A stretch of 64,000 nt of DNA, from NCBI GenBank assembly GCA_023455425.1, contig JAEYCM010000047.1, forward strand, positions 62,001 to 126,000, given 5' to 3'. The number at the start of each line of letters is the position of its first letter. Position 1 is the stretch's first letter. Source of the stretch: Bacillota bacterium (GTDB taxonomy: Bacteria > Bacillota > Clostridia > Christensenellales > CAG-138). A program made the translations under genes and the position numbers. Below, piece after piece: positions 32,882 to 41,820 of the stretch. The notes under the pieces are model-generated. The model saw nothing but the letters and a program-made list of their open reading frames with translations, was not told the DNA's origin and made no database searches.

Positions 32882-33544
32882 ATGGCGATACCCGTATTTG
32901 CATTGATCGGCGCGCTGATGGCGCTCCCCACAAGGGCGCTTGCCAAAAAGCTGGTCCGTGACCGCCAAGGGGAACCCTGCGAGAGCCGCATATTATGCGG
33001 AACGTACTCCGCAGAGGCATGGGTATTTGTATGCGCGTTGGGCTGGGCGCTCATCGCCGCCGCCAATCAGGCGGCGGGGATGGTTCGGTTGATCCAATTC
33101 ATTTGCGTGTTTGAAATCATGCTGTGCTTAAGCGCGGTGGATCTTTTTATCCGCCGCATCCCCAACGAACTTCTGCTTGCCTTGCTGCTCGTATTTATAC
33201 TCGGCGAGGTTGCAGGCGGCACAGCAAGAGGGTTAACAGGCAAACTGTTGGGCGCGTTCATCGCGGCGGCTATGTTCATGCTCCCGTCCAAAATGGGCAT
33301 GGACATCGGCTGGGGGGATATCAAGTATGCGGTAGTTATTGGGCTGGGCCTGGGCTTAATCGGGCTTTTGCAGGTGACGGCGGTCATGGCGCTCTCTTTG
33401 GGCGCGTACGCGCTCTACCTGTATCTGTCCCGCCGGGGCACGCTCAAATCCTTTGCCGCAATCGGCCCCTACCTTTCCCTAGGTGTGATGAGCACGTTGG
33501 TGTTTCCAGTGTTGCAGACGGTCTTACAGAACTCAATATTTTAG
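32882..33544 (+). CDS. tadV: A24-family prepilin peptidase (TadV/CpaA)
   Basis: 220 residues with about six membrane segments. The two catalytic aspartates are in SAVDLFIRRIPN (about residue 82) and in GMDIGWGDIKY, matching the D...GxGD signature. No N-terminal methylase cysteine domain, as in TadV. It cleaves the leader of the Flp pilin encoded 15 bases downstream. AAGGAGG precedes the ATG. First gene after riboswitch 3. Confidence 0.93.
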   Translation: MAIPVFALIGALMALPTRALAKKLVRDRQGEPCESRILCGTYSAEAWVFVCALGWALIAAANQAAGMVRLIQFICVFEIMLCLSAVDLFIRRIPNELLLALLLVFILGEVAGGTARGLTGKLLGAFIAAAMFMLPSKMGMDIGWGDIKYAVVIGLGLGLIGLLQVTAVMALSLGAYALYLYLSRRGTLKSFAAIGPYLSLGVMSTLVFPVLQTVLQNSIF

Positions 33545-33559
33545 AGAAGGAGCAAACCC

Positions 33560-33751
33560 ATGAAAAAGTTCATCGAAATTCTCAAGGATGAAAATGGTCA
33601 GGGCATGGTAGAATACGGCCTCATCCTTGGTTTGATCGCGATTGCGGCTATCACGGTTCTTATCGCACTCGGGCCTAAGGTTGAGGGCATCTTCCAAGGT
33701 GCGTCCGATGCACTTGACCAGGTACCTGACGTTGAGATTCCGGGTGCCTAA
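33560..33751 (+). CDS. flp: Flp-type IVb pilin
   Basis: 63 residues. Basic leader MKKFIEILKDENG is followed by QGMVEYGLILGLIAIAAITV, with cleavage expected after the Gly before QGMVEY; Glu5 of the mature pilin and the adjacent Tyr are the Flp signature. GAAGGAG before the ATG. Major structural subunit of the tad pilus. A stable hairpin follows, which could keep its mRNA abundant relative to downstream genes. Confidence 0.96.
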   Translation: MKKFIEILKDENGQGMVEYGLILGLIAIAAITVLIALGPKVEGIFQGASDALDQVPDVEIPGA

Positions 33752-33779
33752 TACTATCCTACAATACTATTTTCCATTT

Positions 33780-33806
33780 CTGCCGTCCGCAACTTGCGGG
33801 CGGCAG
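33780..33806 (+). terminator. Intercistronic hairpin after flp
   Basis: An 11-bp stem CTGCCGTCCGC / GCGGGCGGCAG with a 5-base loop and no long T-run, 28 bases after the pilin stop. Probably a partial terminator or 3' stabiliser. Confidence 0.6.
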
Positions 33807-33833
33807 GCTTCCCTTTGGAGCAAAGGAGCGCCC

Positions 33834-34226
33834 ATGCGTGCACAAAGCGAAAAAAGAGCATACCGTGAACGGGGACAGGCTTTGGTCGAAATGGCCATTA
33901 CCCTTCCGCTTCTTTTGCTGATGCTCATGGGCATCATGGAGATGGGCTGGTATTTTTACAACCAGATGAGCGTGGAAAACGGCAGCCGGGAGGGCGCGCG
34001 CTACGCCATTGTCCATGCGGAGGACACGACGCTAAGTACAGACGTCACTGATCTTGTACAGGGCATGGTGGTTGGTCCGGGCACGCTCACCGTCACGCTC
34101 ACAAAGGCCGGAAACGACATTTCCGTTACCGTCACCAAGGCGGTTCCCACCCTTACGCCCATTGCGGCCATGTTTACAACGGAAGATACGTTTTTGCTTT
34201 CCGCCAGGACCACGATGAAGGTCTAG
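33834..34226 (+). CDS. tadE: TadE-like pseudopilin
   Basis: 130 residues from the ATG at 33834 after AAAGGAG. Basic lead RAYRERGQALVEMAITLPLLLL includes the TadE signature (R-G-Q-A-x-V-E-x-A), followed by MGWYFYNQMSVENGSREGARYA. An N-terminal membrane helix with a small extracellular domain. Processed by the prepilin peptidase and needed for pilus assembly, by family analogy. Confidence 0.92.
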   Translation: MRAQSEKRAYRERGQALVEMAITLPLLLLMLMGIMEMGWYFYNQMSVENGSREGARYAIVHAEDTTLSTDVTDLVQGMVVGPGTLTVTLTKAGNDISVTVTKAVPTLTPIAAMFTTEDTFLLSARTTMKV

Positions 34227-34308
34227 CGGATTGCTCCTATAAGAACAAACACGCCTTTCTAACTCAATGAAGCGCATATAACGGCCTTTGAGGGCCGCGG
34301 GGGGACGC

Positions 34309-35052
34309 ATGAAGAAGATCTACATTATAGCCGTATTCGTGGCGCTGCTGACCGGTGTTGCGGTGTATTTGTACGCCTCGCATCTGGAACAGAAGGCGAC
34401 CGTGGTCGTCCGCACGGGTACGGTGGTAGTATCGGCTGTCCCCATAGAGGAAAACGCAAGGATCACGTCGGATATGGTGACGCTTTCTACCACCGCCGCG
34501 GAATGGATCAGCCCGGGAGCGGCCACAAGACTCGAAGACGTGGTGGGCAAAATGAGCCGTTACCGCATTCCCGCCGGGCAGCAGATCGAGGCTTCCAGCA
34601 TCGCTGCGGACGATACCAGCGCGGGCGGCAAGCTTGCCTATGTTGTTAAGGACGGTATGCGAGCCGTGACGTTCGCGAGCGACGAGCTTTCCGGCGTGGG
34701 CTTTTATCTCAACAAAAACGATTATGTGGATATCATGGCCACCACCGTGGCCGTAAAAGAGGATGAAGAAACAGGAGCCATCACGGAAATTCCCGCCGTG
34801 GAGATGCTTTTAGAGAACGTGCTCATATTGGAGGTCGCCGCCCGGCCACAGAACGAAGCGCAGACGGAAGCAAATTATAACTACGCCTACTCTTCCATTA
34901 CCGTGGAACTGACGCCTGCGGACGCCATGAAGCTCTATTTCGCCACCCGGAATCAGCAAGTCTACCTCCTGCTGCGCGGCGCGGAGGATCAGGATAAAGT
35001 GTCCCCGCCGGTGTATGTACATCCGGTGTACGAATACGAGGACGTCGCATAG
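34309..35052 (+). CDS. cpaB: CpaB/RcpC-like pilus assembly protein (SAF domain)
   Basis: 247 residues from the ATG at 34309 with GGGGGA upstream. One membrane helix (about 3-23), then an SAF domain (VVVSAVPIEENARITSDMVTLS, about 41-62; MSRYRIPAGQQIEASSI) and a C-terminal RcpC/CpaB-type domain with GVGFYLNKNDYVDIMAT. Membrane-anchored and facing outward. In Gram-negative Tad systems CpaB sits near the secretin; in this monoderm locus it may contact wall glycans. Confidence 0.9.
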   Translation: MKKIYIIAVFVALLTGVAVYLYASHLEQKATVVVRTGTVVVSAVPIEENARITSDMVTLSTTAAEWISPGAATRLEDVVGKMSRYRIPAGQQIEASSIAADDTSAGGKLAYVVKDGMRAVTFASDELSGVGFYLNKNDYVDIMATTVAVKEDEETGAITEIPAVEMLLENVLILEVAARPQNEAQTEANYNYAYSSITVELTPADAMKLYFATRNQQVYLLLRGAEDQDKVSPPVYVHPVYEYEDVA

Positions 35053-35061
35053 GAGAGTTCC

Positions 35062-36180
35062 ATGGAGCAGTTACGGGTATTTGTCATCAGCAGCGATAAG
35101 GATGCGCGCTACCGCGTCAAAGGGATTTTAAACGCGGAGGATATCGTCATCCTCGGTTATGGCGATCTTGTGCCCTCCTGCGTGCAGAAGGCACAGGGGT
35201 TGCAGCCCGACGTCGCGCTGATCCTGTATGAAAACGCGGCGGCGCTCGATATCGCGCAGCGCATTTATCAGAGCGTGCCGCGCTGCGCCCTGCTACTCTT
35301 GACCCAGGAGCTTTCCATGCCGTTGACGCGCGAGGCGCTCAAATCCGGCATCCGCTTAGTCGTCTCTTATGAGGATGGGGACGACGCGATTGTGGACGCC
35401 GTGCGCCGGGCGGGCGCGCTCGAGCAGACGCGCGCGGATCTTGTTGGCGCGGTACCTGTACAAAAGACACAGGTGATCAGCGTTTATTCCGGCAAAGGCG
35501 GCGCAGGCAAAACCACGCTTGCCGTAAACCTGGCCGCGGCGCTCGCAAAAAGCGGGCGCAAAACCGCCGTTATTGATCTTTGTCTGGAGTACTCGAACGT
35601 GGCGCTCTACCTTGATATGCAGCCCAAGGATACCATCGCGGAGCTTGCACAGGAACGCGGCACGCTCACCATGGACGTACTGCGCGGCTTTACCGTGCAG
35701 CATTACAGCGGGCTCAGCGTGCTTGCGGGGCCCAACACCCCGGAAAGCGGGGAATATGTGGAGTCCAGGCATGTGGAGAGCGTACTCTCCGTCATGCGCC
35801 CGTTCTTTGATTGCATATTCATCGACCTTCCCAGCAATTTTGCGGATACCACCATCACCGCCATGGAAAATTCCAATAAGGTGCTGGTGGTGGTCCAGCC
35901 GGATATCGGGTCCATCAAGGCAGCGCACACCGCGCAGGCCGTGTTTTCCTCCCTGCAGCTGCAGGAAAAGATCCGGTACGTTTACAACAAAGACGCGAAG
36001 GCCTTTCTTTCCATCAAGGACGTGCAGAAGGTATTGGGCGTGTTGCCCCTCCACGCGCTCCCGCGCGATGACAAAACGGCGGACAGGTGCCAGTGCATCG
36101 GCCGCCCGGTGGTGCTGGAGGAACCGAGGACGGCGCTGGGTAGGAAACTGATACAGCTTGCCACGGAGGTGGTTAAGTGA
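35062..36180 (+). CDS. tadZ: TadZ/CpaE-like MinD-family ATPase
   Basis: 372 residues. An N-terminal receiver-like domain (about 1-125) without the full set of phosphorylation residues is followed by a ParA/MinD ATPase with deviant Walker A SGKGGAGKTTLAVNLA (about 141-156). FDCIFIDLPSNFADTT is the Walker B region. It localises the Tad machine to the pole or membrane. Overlaps tadA by 4 bases. Confidence 0.93.
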   Translation: MEQLRVFVISSDKDARYRVKGILNAEDIVILGYGDLVPSCVQKAQGLQPDVALILYENAAALDIAQRIYQSVPRCALLLLTQELSMPLTREALKSGIRLVVSYEDGDDAIVDAVRRAGALEQTRADLVGAVPVQKTQVISVYSGKGGAGKTTLAVNLAAALAKSGRKTAVIDLCLEYSNVALYLDMQPKDTIAELAQERGTLTMDVLRGFTVQHYSGLSVLAGPNTPESGEYVESRHVESVLSVMRPFFDCIFIDLPSNFADTTITAMENSNKVLVVVQPDIGSIKAAHTAQAVFSSLQLQEKIRYVYNKDAKAFLSIKDVQKVLGVLPLHALPRDDKTADRCQCIGRPVVLEEPRTALGRKLIQLATEVVK

Positions 36181-37511
36181 GCCTGAGTAGCCGCCTCAAC
36201 AAACCCGCGGAGGACGCCCCGCATGAGGAGCGCGCGGCAATCCCCGTTCCTGCCGAGGAAACCAGGCAGGAGCAGTATTTGCTCATTATCGACCGTGTGC
36301 GCGCCGCCGTCATCGAGCGGTTGCGCGGCGGCAATGTGGAGCCGGATGCGGCGCAGGTGCAAACCGTCATTGACGAAGTGCTTGCGGAATATTCGAACAC
36401 CATTACCCGCGTGGAGCGCGCGCGGCTTTCCACGGTATTGTTCAACGAGGTCATGGGGCTGGGGCCGCTCGAAGTGCTCTTAAACGACCCGAGCGTTACG
36501 GAAGTCATGGTCAACGGTCCCAAGCAGGTGTTTGTGGAGCAGGGCGGCAAAATCAAGCTTTCGGGCGTCCGTTTCCGGGATGAGGAAGCCGTGATGCAGG
36601 TCATTGAAAAAATCGTTTCCGCCATCGGCCGCCACGTGGATGAAGCAAGCCCCATGGTGGACGCACGTTTAAAGGACGGTTCCCGCGTCAACATCATCAT
36701 CCCGCCGCTTTCTCTGGTAGGCCCCGTCGTCACCATCCGTAAATTTTCCAAAACGCCGTTTACCGTACACGATTTGATCAATTTCGGCTCGCTTACCCCG
36801 CGCATGGCAAGTTTCCTGGAAGCCTGCGTCAAGGGCAACCTCAATATGATGGTGGCGGGCGGCACGGGCAGCGGCAAGACGACGCTGCTAAACGTGCTTT
36901 CCGCGTTCATCCCGACGGATCAGCGCATCGTCACCATAGAGGATGCGGCGGAGCTGCAGCTAAAGCAGCAGCATGTCATCACATTGGAAAGCCGCCCGGC
37001 CAACCTGGAGGGCAGGGGAGAGATCGCTATTCGGGATCTTGTCAAAAATGCGCTGCGCATGCGGCCGGACCGCATCATTGTGGGCGAGGTCCGCTCGGGC
37101 GAGGCGCTCGATATGCTCCAGGCCATGAACACCGGGCACGACGGTTCGCTCACCACCGGCCACGCCAACTCCCCGCGGGACATGATCTCCCGTATTGAGA
37201 CCATGGTAATGATGGCGGGGGTGGATATGCCGCTTTACGCCATCAGGAGCCAGATCGCTTCCGCGCTTGACGTGATCGTGCAGCAGAGCCGCCTAAGGGA
37301 TGGCTCCCGCCGCGTGGTCAGCATTACCGAGATCACTGGCATGGAAGGCGATATCGTCAGCATGCAGGACATATTCGTGTTTGAAACCGACGGCTCGACA
37401 GACGGGCAGGGGCGTTTCAACGGGCGTTTTAAAAGCACCGGGGTGTATCCGAAATGCGTTTCCAAAATTCGCAGCAACGGTGTTCCGGTGTATGACGAAT
37501 GGTTCCAATAA
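36177..37511 (+). CDS. tadA: TadA/CpaF secretion ATPase
   Basis: 444 residues; GTG start overlapping the tadZ stop (GTGA). The N-terminal helical domain has LGPLEVLLNDPSVTEVMVNGP; Walker A is GGTGSGKTTLLNVLSAF (about 227-243); the Asp and His boxes appear in ITIEDAAELQL and in TTGHANSPRDMISRIETMV. Hexameric cytosolic motor of Flp pilus biogenesis that may drive both extension and retraction. Confidence 0.97.
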   Translation: MSLSSRLNKPAEDAPHEERAAIPVPAEETRQEQYLLIIDRVRAAVIERLRGGNVEPDAAQVQTVIDEVLAEYSNTITRVERARLSTVLFNEVMGLGPLEVLLNDPSVTEVMVNGPKQVFVEQGGKIKLSGVRFRDEEAVMQVIEKIVSAIGRHVDEASPMVDARLKDGSRVNIIIPPLSLVGPVVTIRKFSKTPFTVHDLINFGSLTPRMASFLEACVKGNLNMMVAGGTGSGKTTLLNVLSAFIPTDQRIVTIEDAAELQLKQQHVITLESRPANLEGRGEIAIRDLVKNALRMRPDRIIVGEVRSGEALDMLQAMNTGHDGSLTTGHANSPRDMISRIETMVMMAGVDMPLYAIRSQIASALDVIVQQSRLRDGSRRVVSITEITGMEGDIVSMQDIFVFETDGSTDGQGRFNGRFKSTGVYPKCVSKIRSNGVPVYDEWFQ

Positions 37512-37541
37512 CGCGGGAACGATGGCGGGAAGGGGGAGAAC

Positions 37542-38465
37542 ATGCAACGCATTCTTTTGACGCTGAGCGCGGCAGGGCTGATGTTTACATTCTGCGTCAT
37601 CCTGTTGCGCAGGGTATACCGGGATACGCTCAAAAGCAACGACCGTATTGTAAAGATTTCCGGTGAAAAAGCGTTCCCAACCCGTGAGCGCATGCGGGCG
37701 GAAAAGAAGCCGCCCATCCGCATTTCTACCGTATTGGTGGATCAGCTTGCAAGCGCGGGCGTTCCCATGCGGGCGGAGGAATTTTTGCTCATTTGGATCG
37801 TTCTCTCGTTTATCCCGCCCGCGATTTCCGCACTGCTGGAGGCGCATGCGTTTGTTTCCGTTACGCTTACCGGTATTGGCCTTATATTGCCGCCGTTTTA
37901 CGTGCGGCACAGCCGCCACAAACGCCTGCTTGCATTTGAAAAACAATTGCCGGAGGCCATCACCACCGTCAGCAACTGCTTAAAAAGCGGCCTCACATTC
38001 CAGCAGGGCATGCAGACCGTGGCGGAGCAGATGGCGGAGCCGGTCGCAAAGGAGTTCGGCCGCGTGATGCGGGAACTGCAACTGGGCAGCACAACGGAAC
38101 GGGCGCTACAGAACCTTTCGCGCCGCGTGCCCAGCCCCGACGCAAAACTGATGGTAACCGCCATTCTGATTTCCCAGCAGGTGGGCGGCAATCTTTCCGC
38201 GGTGCTCGACAACATCGCGCAGACGGTGACGGACCGCATCCGCGTCAAGCAGGAGGTGCGCACCATCACTTCCACTGGCCGCATCTCCGGCATGGTCATC
38301 GGTCTCTTGCCGGTGATACTCGCCGTGCTGCTGATGCTGATGAACCCGAATTATATGGAACTGCTGTTTCAGAGGCAGGAAGGGCATATCATGCTCATCG
38401 CCGCCGTGGTGATGGAGACCATCGGCTATATGCTCATCCGCAAAATCGTATCGGTGAAGTATTAG
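37542..38465 (+). CDS. tadB: TadB-like inner membrane platform protein
   Basis: 307 residues with GGGGGAG before the ATG. A GspF/T2SSF domain with membrane segments near 5-22, 88-122 and 255-300. Segments such as LPEAITTVSNCLKSGLTFQQGMQTVAEQM and SQQVGGNLSAVLDNIAQTVTDRIRVKQEVRTITSTGRISG are typical of TadB. It forms the platform with TadC that couples the TadA motor to the pilus. Confidence 0.94.
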   Translation: MQRILLTLSAAGLMFTFCVILLRRVYRDTLKSNDRIVKISGEKAFPTRERMRAEKKPPIRISTVLVDQLASAGVPMRAEEFLLIWIVLSFIPPAISALLEAHAFVSVTLTGIGLILPPFYVRHSRHKRLLAFEKQLPEAITTVSNCLKSGLTFQQGMQTVAEQMAEPVAKEFGRVMRELQLGSTTERALQNLSRRVPSPDAKLMVTAILISQQVGGNLSAVLDNIAQTVTDRIRVKQEVRTITSTGRISGMVIGLLPVILAVLLMLMNPNYMELLFQRQEGHIMLIAAVVMETIGYMLIRKIVSVKY

Positions 38466-38489
38466 GGTCAAAGGGAAGGGGGGAGAGCC

Positions 38490-39404
38490 ATGCAGTTTCT
38501 TGTCATCAGCAGCGCGGCGTTTGCGTTTGTGTTGGTGCTGCTGCTGTTCAGCCGCCCCCGCAGACTCTTGGGCGCAAAAGAACGGCGCATCAAGCGCATT
38601 GTGGAAACGGACAAGGCGCTGTTGGATGAACTGAACACCGATTTTCATGAGCGGTTTATCGCACCGCTGTTTGAAAGTCTTCGGCGCGCTTTTGGCCGCC
38701 TAATTAAGCCCGGCAAAAAAGAGGGCGCAGGCGACGGCAAAATGGAACGGCAGCTGCGTATGGCGGGCATGTATATCGGTACTTCCGGCTTTCTGGTGGT
38801 GCGCGTGCTGGTCGCCCTGGGATTGTTTTTGGCTACTGCGCTGCTGCTGCGGGCGATGGAGCTGGAAGTCTATCTCAAACTGCTGATGATGCTCGCCGCC
38901 CTGATGCTGGGGATGCTTGTTCCGGTGTACTATATCCGCTTTCGGGTCCGCGCGCGGCAAAGCTCCATCAAGAACCAGCTTCCGGATATGATCGATATCC
39001 TCACCGTCAGCATCGACGCCGGGCTGAGCTTTGACCTTGCGCTAAGACGGGCATTGGACAAATTCACGGGTGCGCTCAAAGAGGAAATGACCGTTACCGC
39101 CATGGAGATCCAGATGGGCAAACCCCGCCGTTTCGCACTGACCGAGCTTGGCGAACGCAACGACGTTGCGGAGCTAAAATCCCTCGCTTCCGCCGTGGTA
39201 CAGTCCGAGCAGATGGGCACGCCCATCAAACAGGTGTTAAAGACACAGGCCGAGCAGCTGCGGCTTTCGCGCAAGCAATACGCGCAGGAAAAGGGCATGA
39301 AGGCCTCTGTCAAAATGCTCCTTCCCATGGTGGCGTTCATATTTCCGGTGCTATTCATCATTTTATTGGGGCCCACCATCATCCGCGTGATGGATACGTT
39401 TTAA
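38490..39404 (+). CDS. tadC: TadC-like inner membrane platform protein
   Basis: 304 residues; GGGGAG before the ATG. A second GspF-type protein: LPDMIDILTVSIDAGLSFDLALRRALDKF, then SEQMGTPIKQVLKTQAEQLRLSRKQYAQEKGMKASVKMLLPMVAFIFPVLFIILLGPTIIRV. Membrane segments near 2-20, 105-150 and 275-297. Partner of TadB. Confidence 0.94.
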   Translation: MQFLVISSAAFAFVLVLLLFSRPRRLLGAKERRIKRIVETDKALLDELNTDFHERFIAPLFESLRRAFGRLIKPGKKEGAGDGKMERQLRMAGMYIGTSGFLVVRVLVALGLFLATALLLRAMELEVYLKLLMMLAALMLGMLVPVYYIRFRVRARQSSIKNQLPDMIDILTVSIDAGLSFDLALRRALDKFTGALKEEMTVTAMEIQMGKPRRFALTELGERNDVAELKSLASAVVQSEQMGTPIKQVLKTQAEQLRLSRKQYAQEKGMKASVKMLLPMVAFIFPVLFIILLGPTIIRVMDTF

Positions 39405-39465
39405 TAACAACGTGCGAACGGGCCTCTGAGCTGCGGACAAAAAATTGAATTGGGCAGGTGACAGT

Positions 39466-39834
39466 ATGAAGTATGCAATTCTGTATTCGGAAGGCAAGGC
39501 GCTTGCGCGTATCCGCGTGGCGGACCGGTTTTTCCACCGGCTGAAAGGGCTGATGGGCGAGCGGGATATCAAGGAAGGGCTGCTGCTGCATCCGTGCGCG
39601 CAGGTCCATACCTATTTCATGCGCGAACCCATCGATGTGGTGTATCTGGACAAGCTCGGGCGCGTGCTGTCCGTGGAGGAAGCGATGGAACCAGGGCGCA
39701 TGGGCTTTTATATCCATGGCTGCAAGAGCGTACTGGAGTTGCCCGCCCACCGTTGGAAGCAGCTTGGCTGCTCGGAGCAGGTGCGGATCGTGGAGGTGGG
39801 GAGGATGATAGACGATGAACAGGCAACCGGATAA
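39466..39834 (+). CDS. DUF192 family protein
   Basis: 122 residues from the ATG at 39466, which is spaced properly from GGCAGGTG. The DUF192 core: FFHRLKGLMGERDIKEG, then HTYFMREPIDVVYLDKLGRVLSVEEAMEPGR and SVLELPAHRWKQLG. There is no signal peptide, unlike many exported DUF192 proteins. The family is frequently found at the end of tad loci; its job is unknown. Overlaps the following coiled-coil gene by 20 bases. Confidence 0.88.
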   Translation: MKYAILYSEGKALARIRVADRFFHRLKGLMGERDIKEGLLLHPCAQVHTYFMREPIDVVYLDKLGRVLSVEEAMEPGRMGFYIHGCKSVLELPAHRWKQLGCSEQVRIVEVGRMIDDEQATG

Positions 39835-40588
39835 AACCGACGTCACGCCGCATACCCCGTCCCACATCGACTACAGCAACTGCAGAAAGTCGGAACTCAT
39901 TGCCATCGCTGCAGAGCAGGCGCAGTCCCTTGCGGATATGCGCGCCGTGCTCTACCGGGAAACCGACGCGTTGCGTGAGGAACTGCGTATCCTCCAGGCG
40001 GAAAACCGCGCGCTCAAAGACACGCTCCAGCCTCTTCAGGAAAAGCTTGCGCAAACCCCGGAGTCTGCCTCGGACACGCTGGAGGAGATCCTATTAAAGG
40101 AAAAACTCCGGCCCATAGTCGCAAAGCTTCTCCATAAGCACCGTCAGGAAACGGAGGTGCTGCAGCATCAACTCATGGCGCTGCGGCAGGAACTCGCGCA
40201 GGAGCAGGAAAAGCACAGCGAGGCGCTCCTTGCCCTTGCCCGTGTGGAAGAACGCTGCGCCGCGCTGGAAGCGTTTGATCCGGGCAAAGAGCAGGTTGAC
40301 CCTGCGTCCGGGCAGATGGAATATGAGCGTGCTTTGGCGGAAGCCGTGGCGAAGGCCGCCCGGCAAGAAGAAACGATACAGGCGCTTACCCGGCAACTGG
40401 AGGATGCCGCCGCACAATCGCGCGCGCAGCGGGCGCAGGCGATGGAGCATCTAAGAACAATGCGGGAAAGCTTTGAGCATATTCTTCGGTGCTTTGACCC
40501 GGAAGAAACTGCAAACAAACCCGTTCCGCATAAGGTGGTTCCGGTGTTCCGGGAGAAGCTCATGCCCTTTGTGCGGGAGCACAACTAG
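39815..40588 (+). CDS. Coiled-coil protein of the tad locus
   Basis: 257 residues, ATG after GGGAGGATG. Residues about 30-75, 95-160 and 175-235 are rich in heptads (AEQAQSLADMRAVLYRETDALREELRILQ, VLQHQLMALRQELAQEQEKHSEALL), so it should form long coiled coils. No signal or membrane segment, hence cytosolic. It overlaps the DUF192 gene by 20 bases, indicating translational coupling. Not a recognised Tad component; it could be a scaffold. Function unknown. Confidence 0.8.
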   Translation: MNRQPDKTDVTPHTPSHIDYSNCRKSELIAIAAEQAQSLADMRAVLYRETDALREELRILQAENRALKDTLQPLQEKLAQTPESASDTLEEILLKEKLRPIVAKLLHKHRQETEVLQHQLMALRQELAQEQEKHSEALLALARVEERCAALEAFDPGKEQVDPASGQMEYERALAEAVAKAARQEETIQALTRQLEDAAAQSRAQRAQAMEHLRTMRESFEHILRCFDPEETANKPVPHKVVPVFREKLMPFVREHN

Positions 40589-40609
40589 CCGTTCCATAAC
40601 TCATCCGGG

Positions 40610-40635
40610 CAGGCAAAATTGTCTGCCTGTTTTCT
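40610..40635 (+). terminator. Terminator of the tad operon
   Basis: CAGGCA / TGCCTG stem with TTTTCTTG, 22 bases after the coiled-coil gene. Confidence 0.75.
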
Positions 40636-40701
40636 TGCGGTTTTTCTGGCGTAACAGTACAACTTGCGGTATTGTAAGAAAAAGGATTGCAGGGGGATAG
40701 T

Positions 40702-41325
40702 ATGAAGACAACGGCGCTGGAATGGAACTCGATATTCGGGTGCAGGGTCACTCACGCGTTTTATAAACAGAAACAACAGCCGGAAGGGCTTGTGGTGCTG
40801 TTTCCCGGCCGCGGCTATACGTGCGACAAGCCGCTGCTTTATTATGCCGGGATGACGGCAAGGGAGAAAGGGTTTGACACGCTCGCCCTGGAGTACGGGT
40901 TTTTTAAGGCGGGGAAGCCGTTTACTGCAGAGGATATTGCGCCGTTTTGCGAAGAGCTTGTTTTAACGCTTCGCGCGGCGGGTGCGCACGGCTATCAAAA
41001 GCTTTATTTTATCAGCAAAAGCCTGGGCACCGTGCTTGCGGGCGAAGTGAGCATGTTGCTTGGGCATCCCGGCATCAAGCATCTGTTTCTGACGCCGGTG
41101 GAACGCACACTCCCGTACATGCTTCATACAAAATCGGTTGCGATCGTGGGCACGGCGGACGATTCGTTTCCGCAACACTGCGTCGACGCGGTCAGCGCGG
41201 ACGCGGGCTGCGAACTGGTTTTTATTGCGGATGCGGATCATTCTCTGGAAACGCCGCAGGGCGTGGTACACAACCTTTCCATTCTCGAGCGCATGGCCGG
41301 AATTTACGACGCGTTTTTAAAATAA
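40702..41325 (+). CDS. Alpha/beta hydrolase-like protein
   Basis: 207 residues from the ATG at 40702 after AGGGGGA. VVLFPGRGYTCDKPLLYYAG gives an oxyanion-type loop, FISKSLGTVLAGE a nucleophile elbow (S-x-S-x-G, first position not Gly), and ADADHSLETPQG the catalytic His with nearby Asp. This matches small cytosolic hydrolases of the dienelactone/DUF-type. The substrate is not predictable. Confidence 0.75.
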   Translation: MKTTALEWNSIFGCRVTHAFYKQKQQPEGLVVLFPGRGYTCDKPLLYYAGMTAREKGFDTLALEYGFFKAGKPFTAEDIAPFCEELVLTLRAAGAHGYQKLYFISKSLGTVLAGEVSMLLGHPGIKHLFLTPVERTLPYMLHTKSVAIVGTADDSFPQHCVDAVSADAGCELVFIADADHSLETPQGVVHNLSILERMAGIYDAFLK

Positions 41326-41388
41326 CAATAGCCCGCAGTTTGAATTTCTGCCGTCTTATATGCGCACACTAAATGCGAGGTGATGCAC

Positions 41389-41550
41389 ATGCCTGAAATA
41401 CCGGATGAATTTTTGACGGCGTTATCCCGCAATCAAGAGGCCATGCAGCGCTTTTCCGGCCTTCCGGACCCGGAAAAGGATACCGTACTCAACCGTGTGC
41501 GCGGCGCGCGCACATTGGGGGAGCTCGACGATATTGTCAATAAGCTGTAA
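41389..41550 (+). CDS. Small helical protein A (paralogue of the next gene)
   Basis: 53 residues, ATG at 41389 placed 8 bases after GCGAGG (ATG 41383 also possible). Sequence features: MPEIPDEFLTALSRNQEAMQ, then RFSGLPDPEKDTVLNRVRGA and a C-terminal ELDDIVNKL helix. Shares the pattern AL-x(5)-AM-R-F-x-x-LP-x(6)-NR-x-RGA with the next gene. The motif resembles the small helical tail of YdeI/OmpD-associated proteins, but that is only a resemblance. Cytosolic. Confidence 0.75.
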   Translation: MPEIPDEFLTALSRNQEAMQRFSGLPDPEKDTVLNRVRGARTLGELDDIVNKL

Positions 41551-41592
41551 GGGCGTGTCGGATGGAACAGGAGTCAAAACGGAGGGGTGCTT

Positions 41593-41754
41593 ATGATGGA
41601 AATGCCGCAGGGGCTGCTGCAGGCGCTTGCCCAGGACATGGGCGCCATGCGCCGTTTTGCGCAGCTTCCCGGCGCGCAGCGGGCGGCAATCGTCAACCGG
41701 GCGCGCGGCGCAACCAGCAGGGAAGAGATGGAACATATCGTCAGAGACATATGA
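41593..41754 (+). CDS. Small helical protein B (paralogue of the previous gene)
   Basis: 53 residues, ATG at 41593 after GGAGGGG. MMEMPQGLLQALAQDMGAMR, then RFAQLPGAQRAAIVNRARGA and EEMEHIVRDI. It aligns with the upstream small protein without gaps over nearly the full length with conserved RF, LP, NR and RGA positions. The pair looks like a tandem duplication within one transcript that ends at the terminator just downstream. Confidence 0.78.
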   Translation: MMEMPQGLLQALAQDMGAMRRFAQLPGAQRAAIVNRARGATSREEMEHIVRDI

Positions 41755-41757
41755 ATT

Positions 41758-41781
41758 AAAAAGCGGCGCGAGCCGCTTTTT
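41758..41781 (+). terminator. Terminator of the two small genes
   Basis: AAAAAGCGGC-GCGA-GCCGCTTTTT, directly after the stop. Confidence 0.93.
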
Positions 41782-41820
41782 GCATGCCGGAAAGACATGC
41801 CGGATGCTATATTTTCGTAG

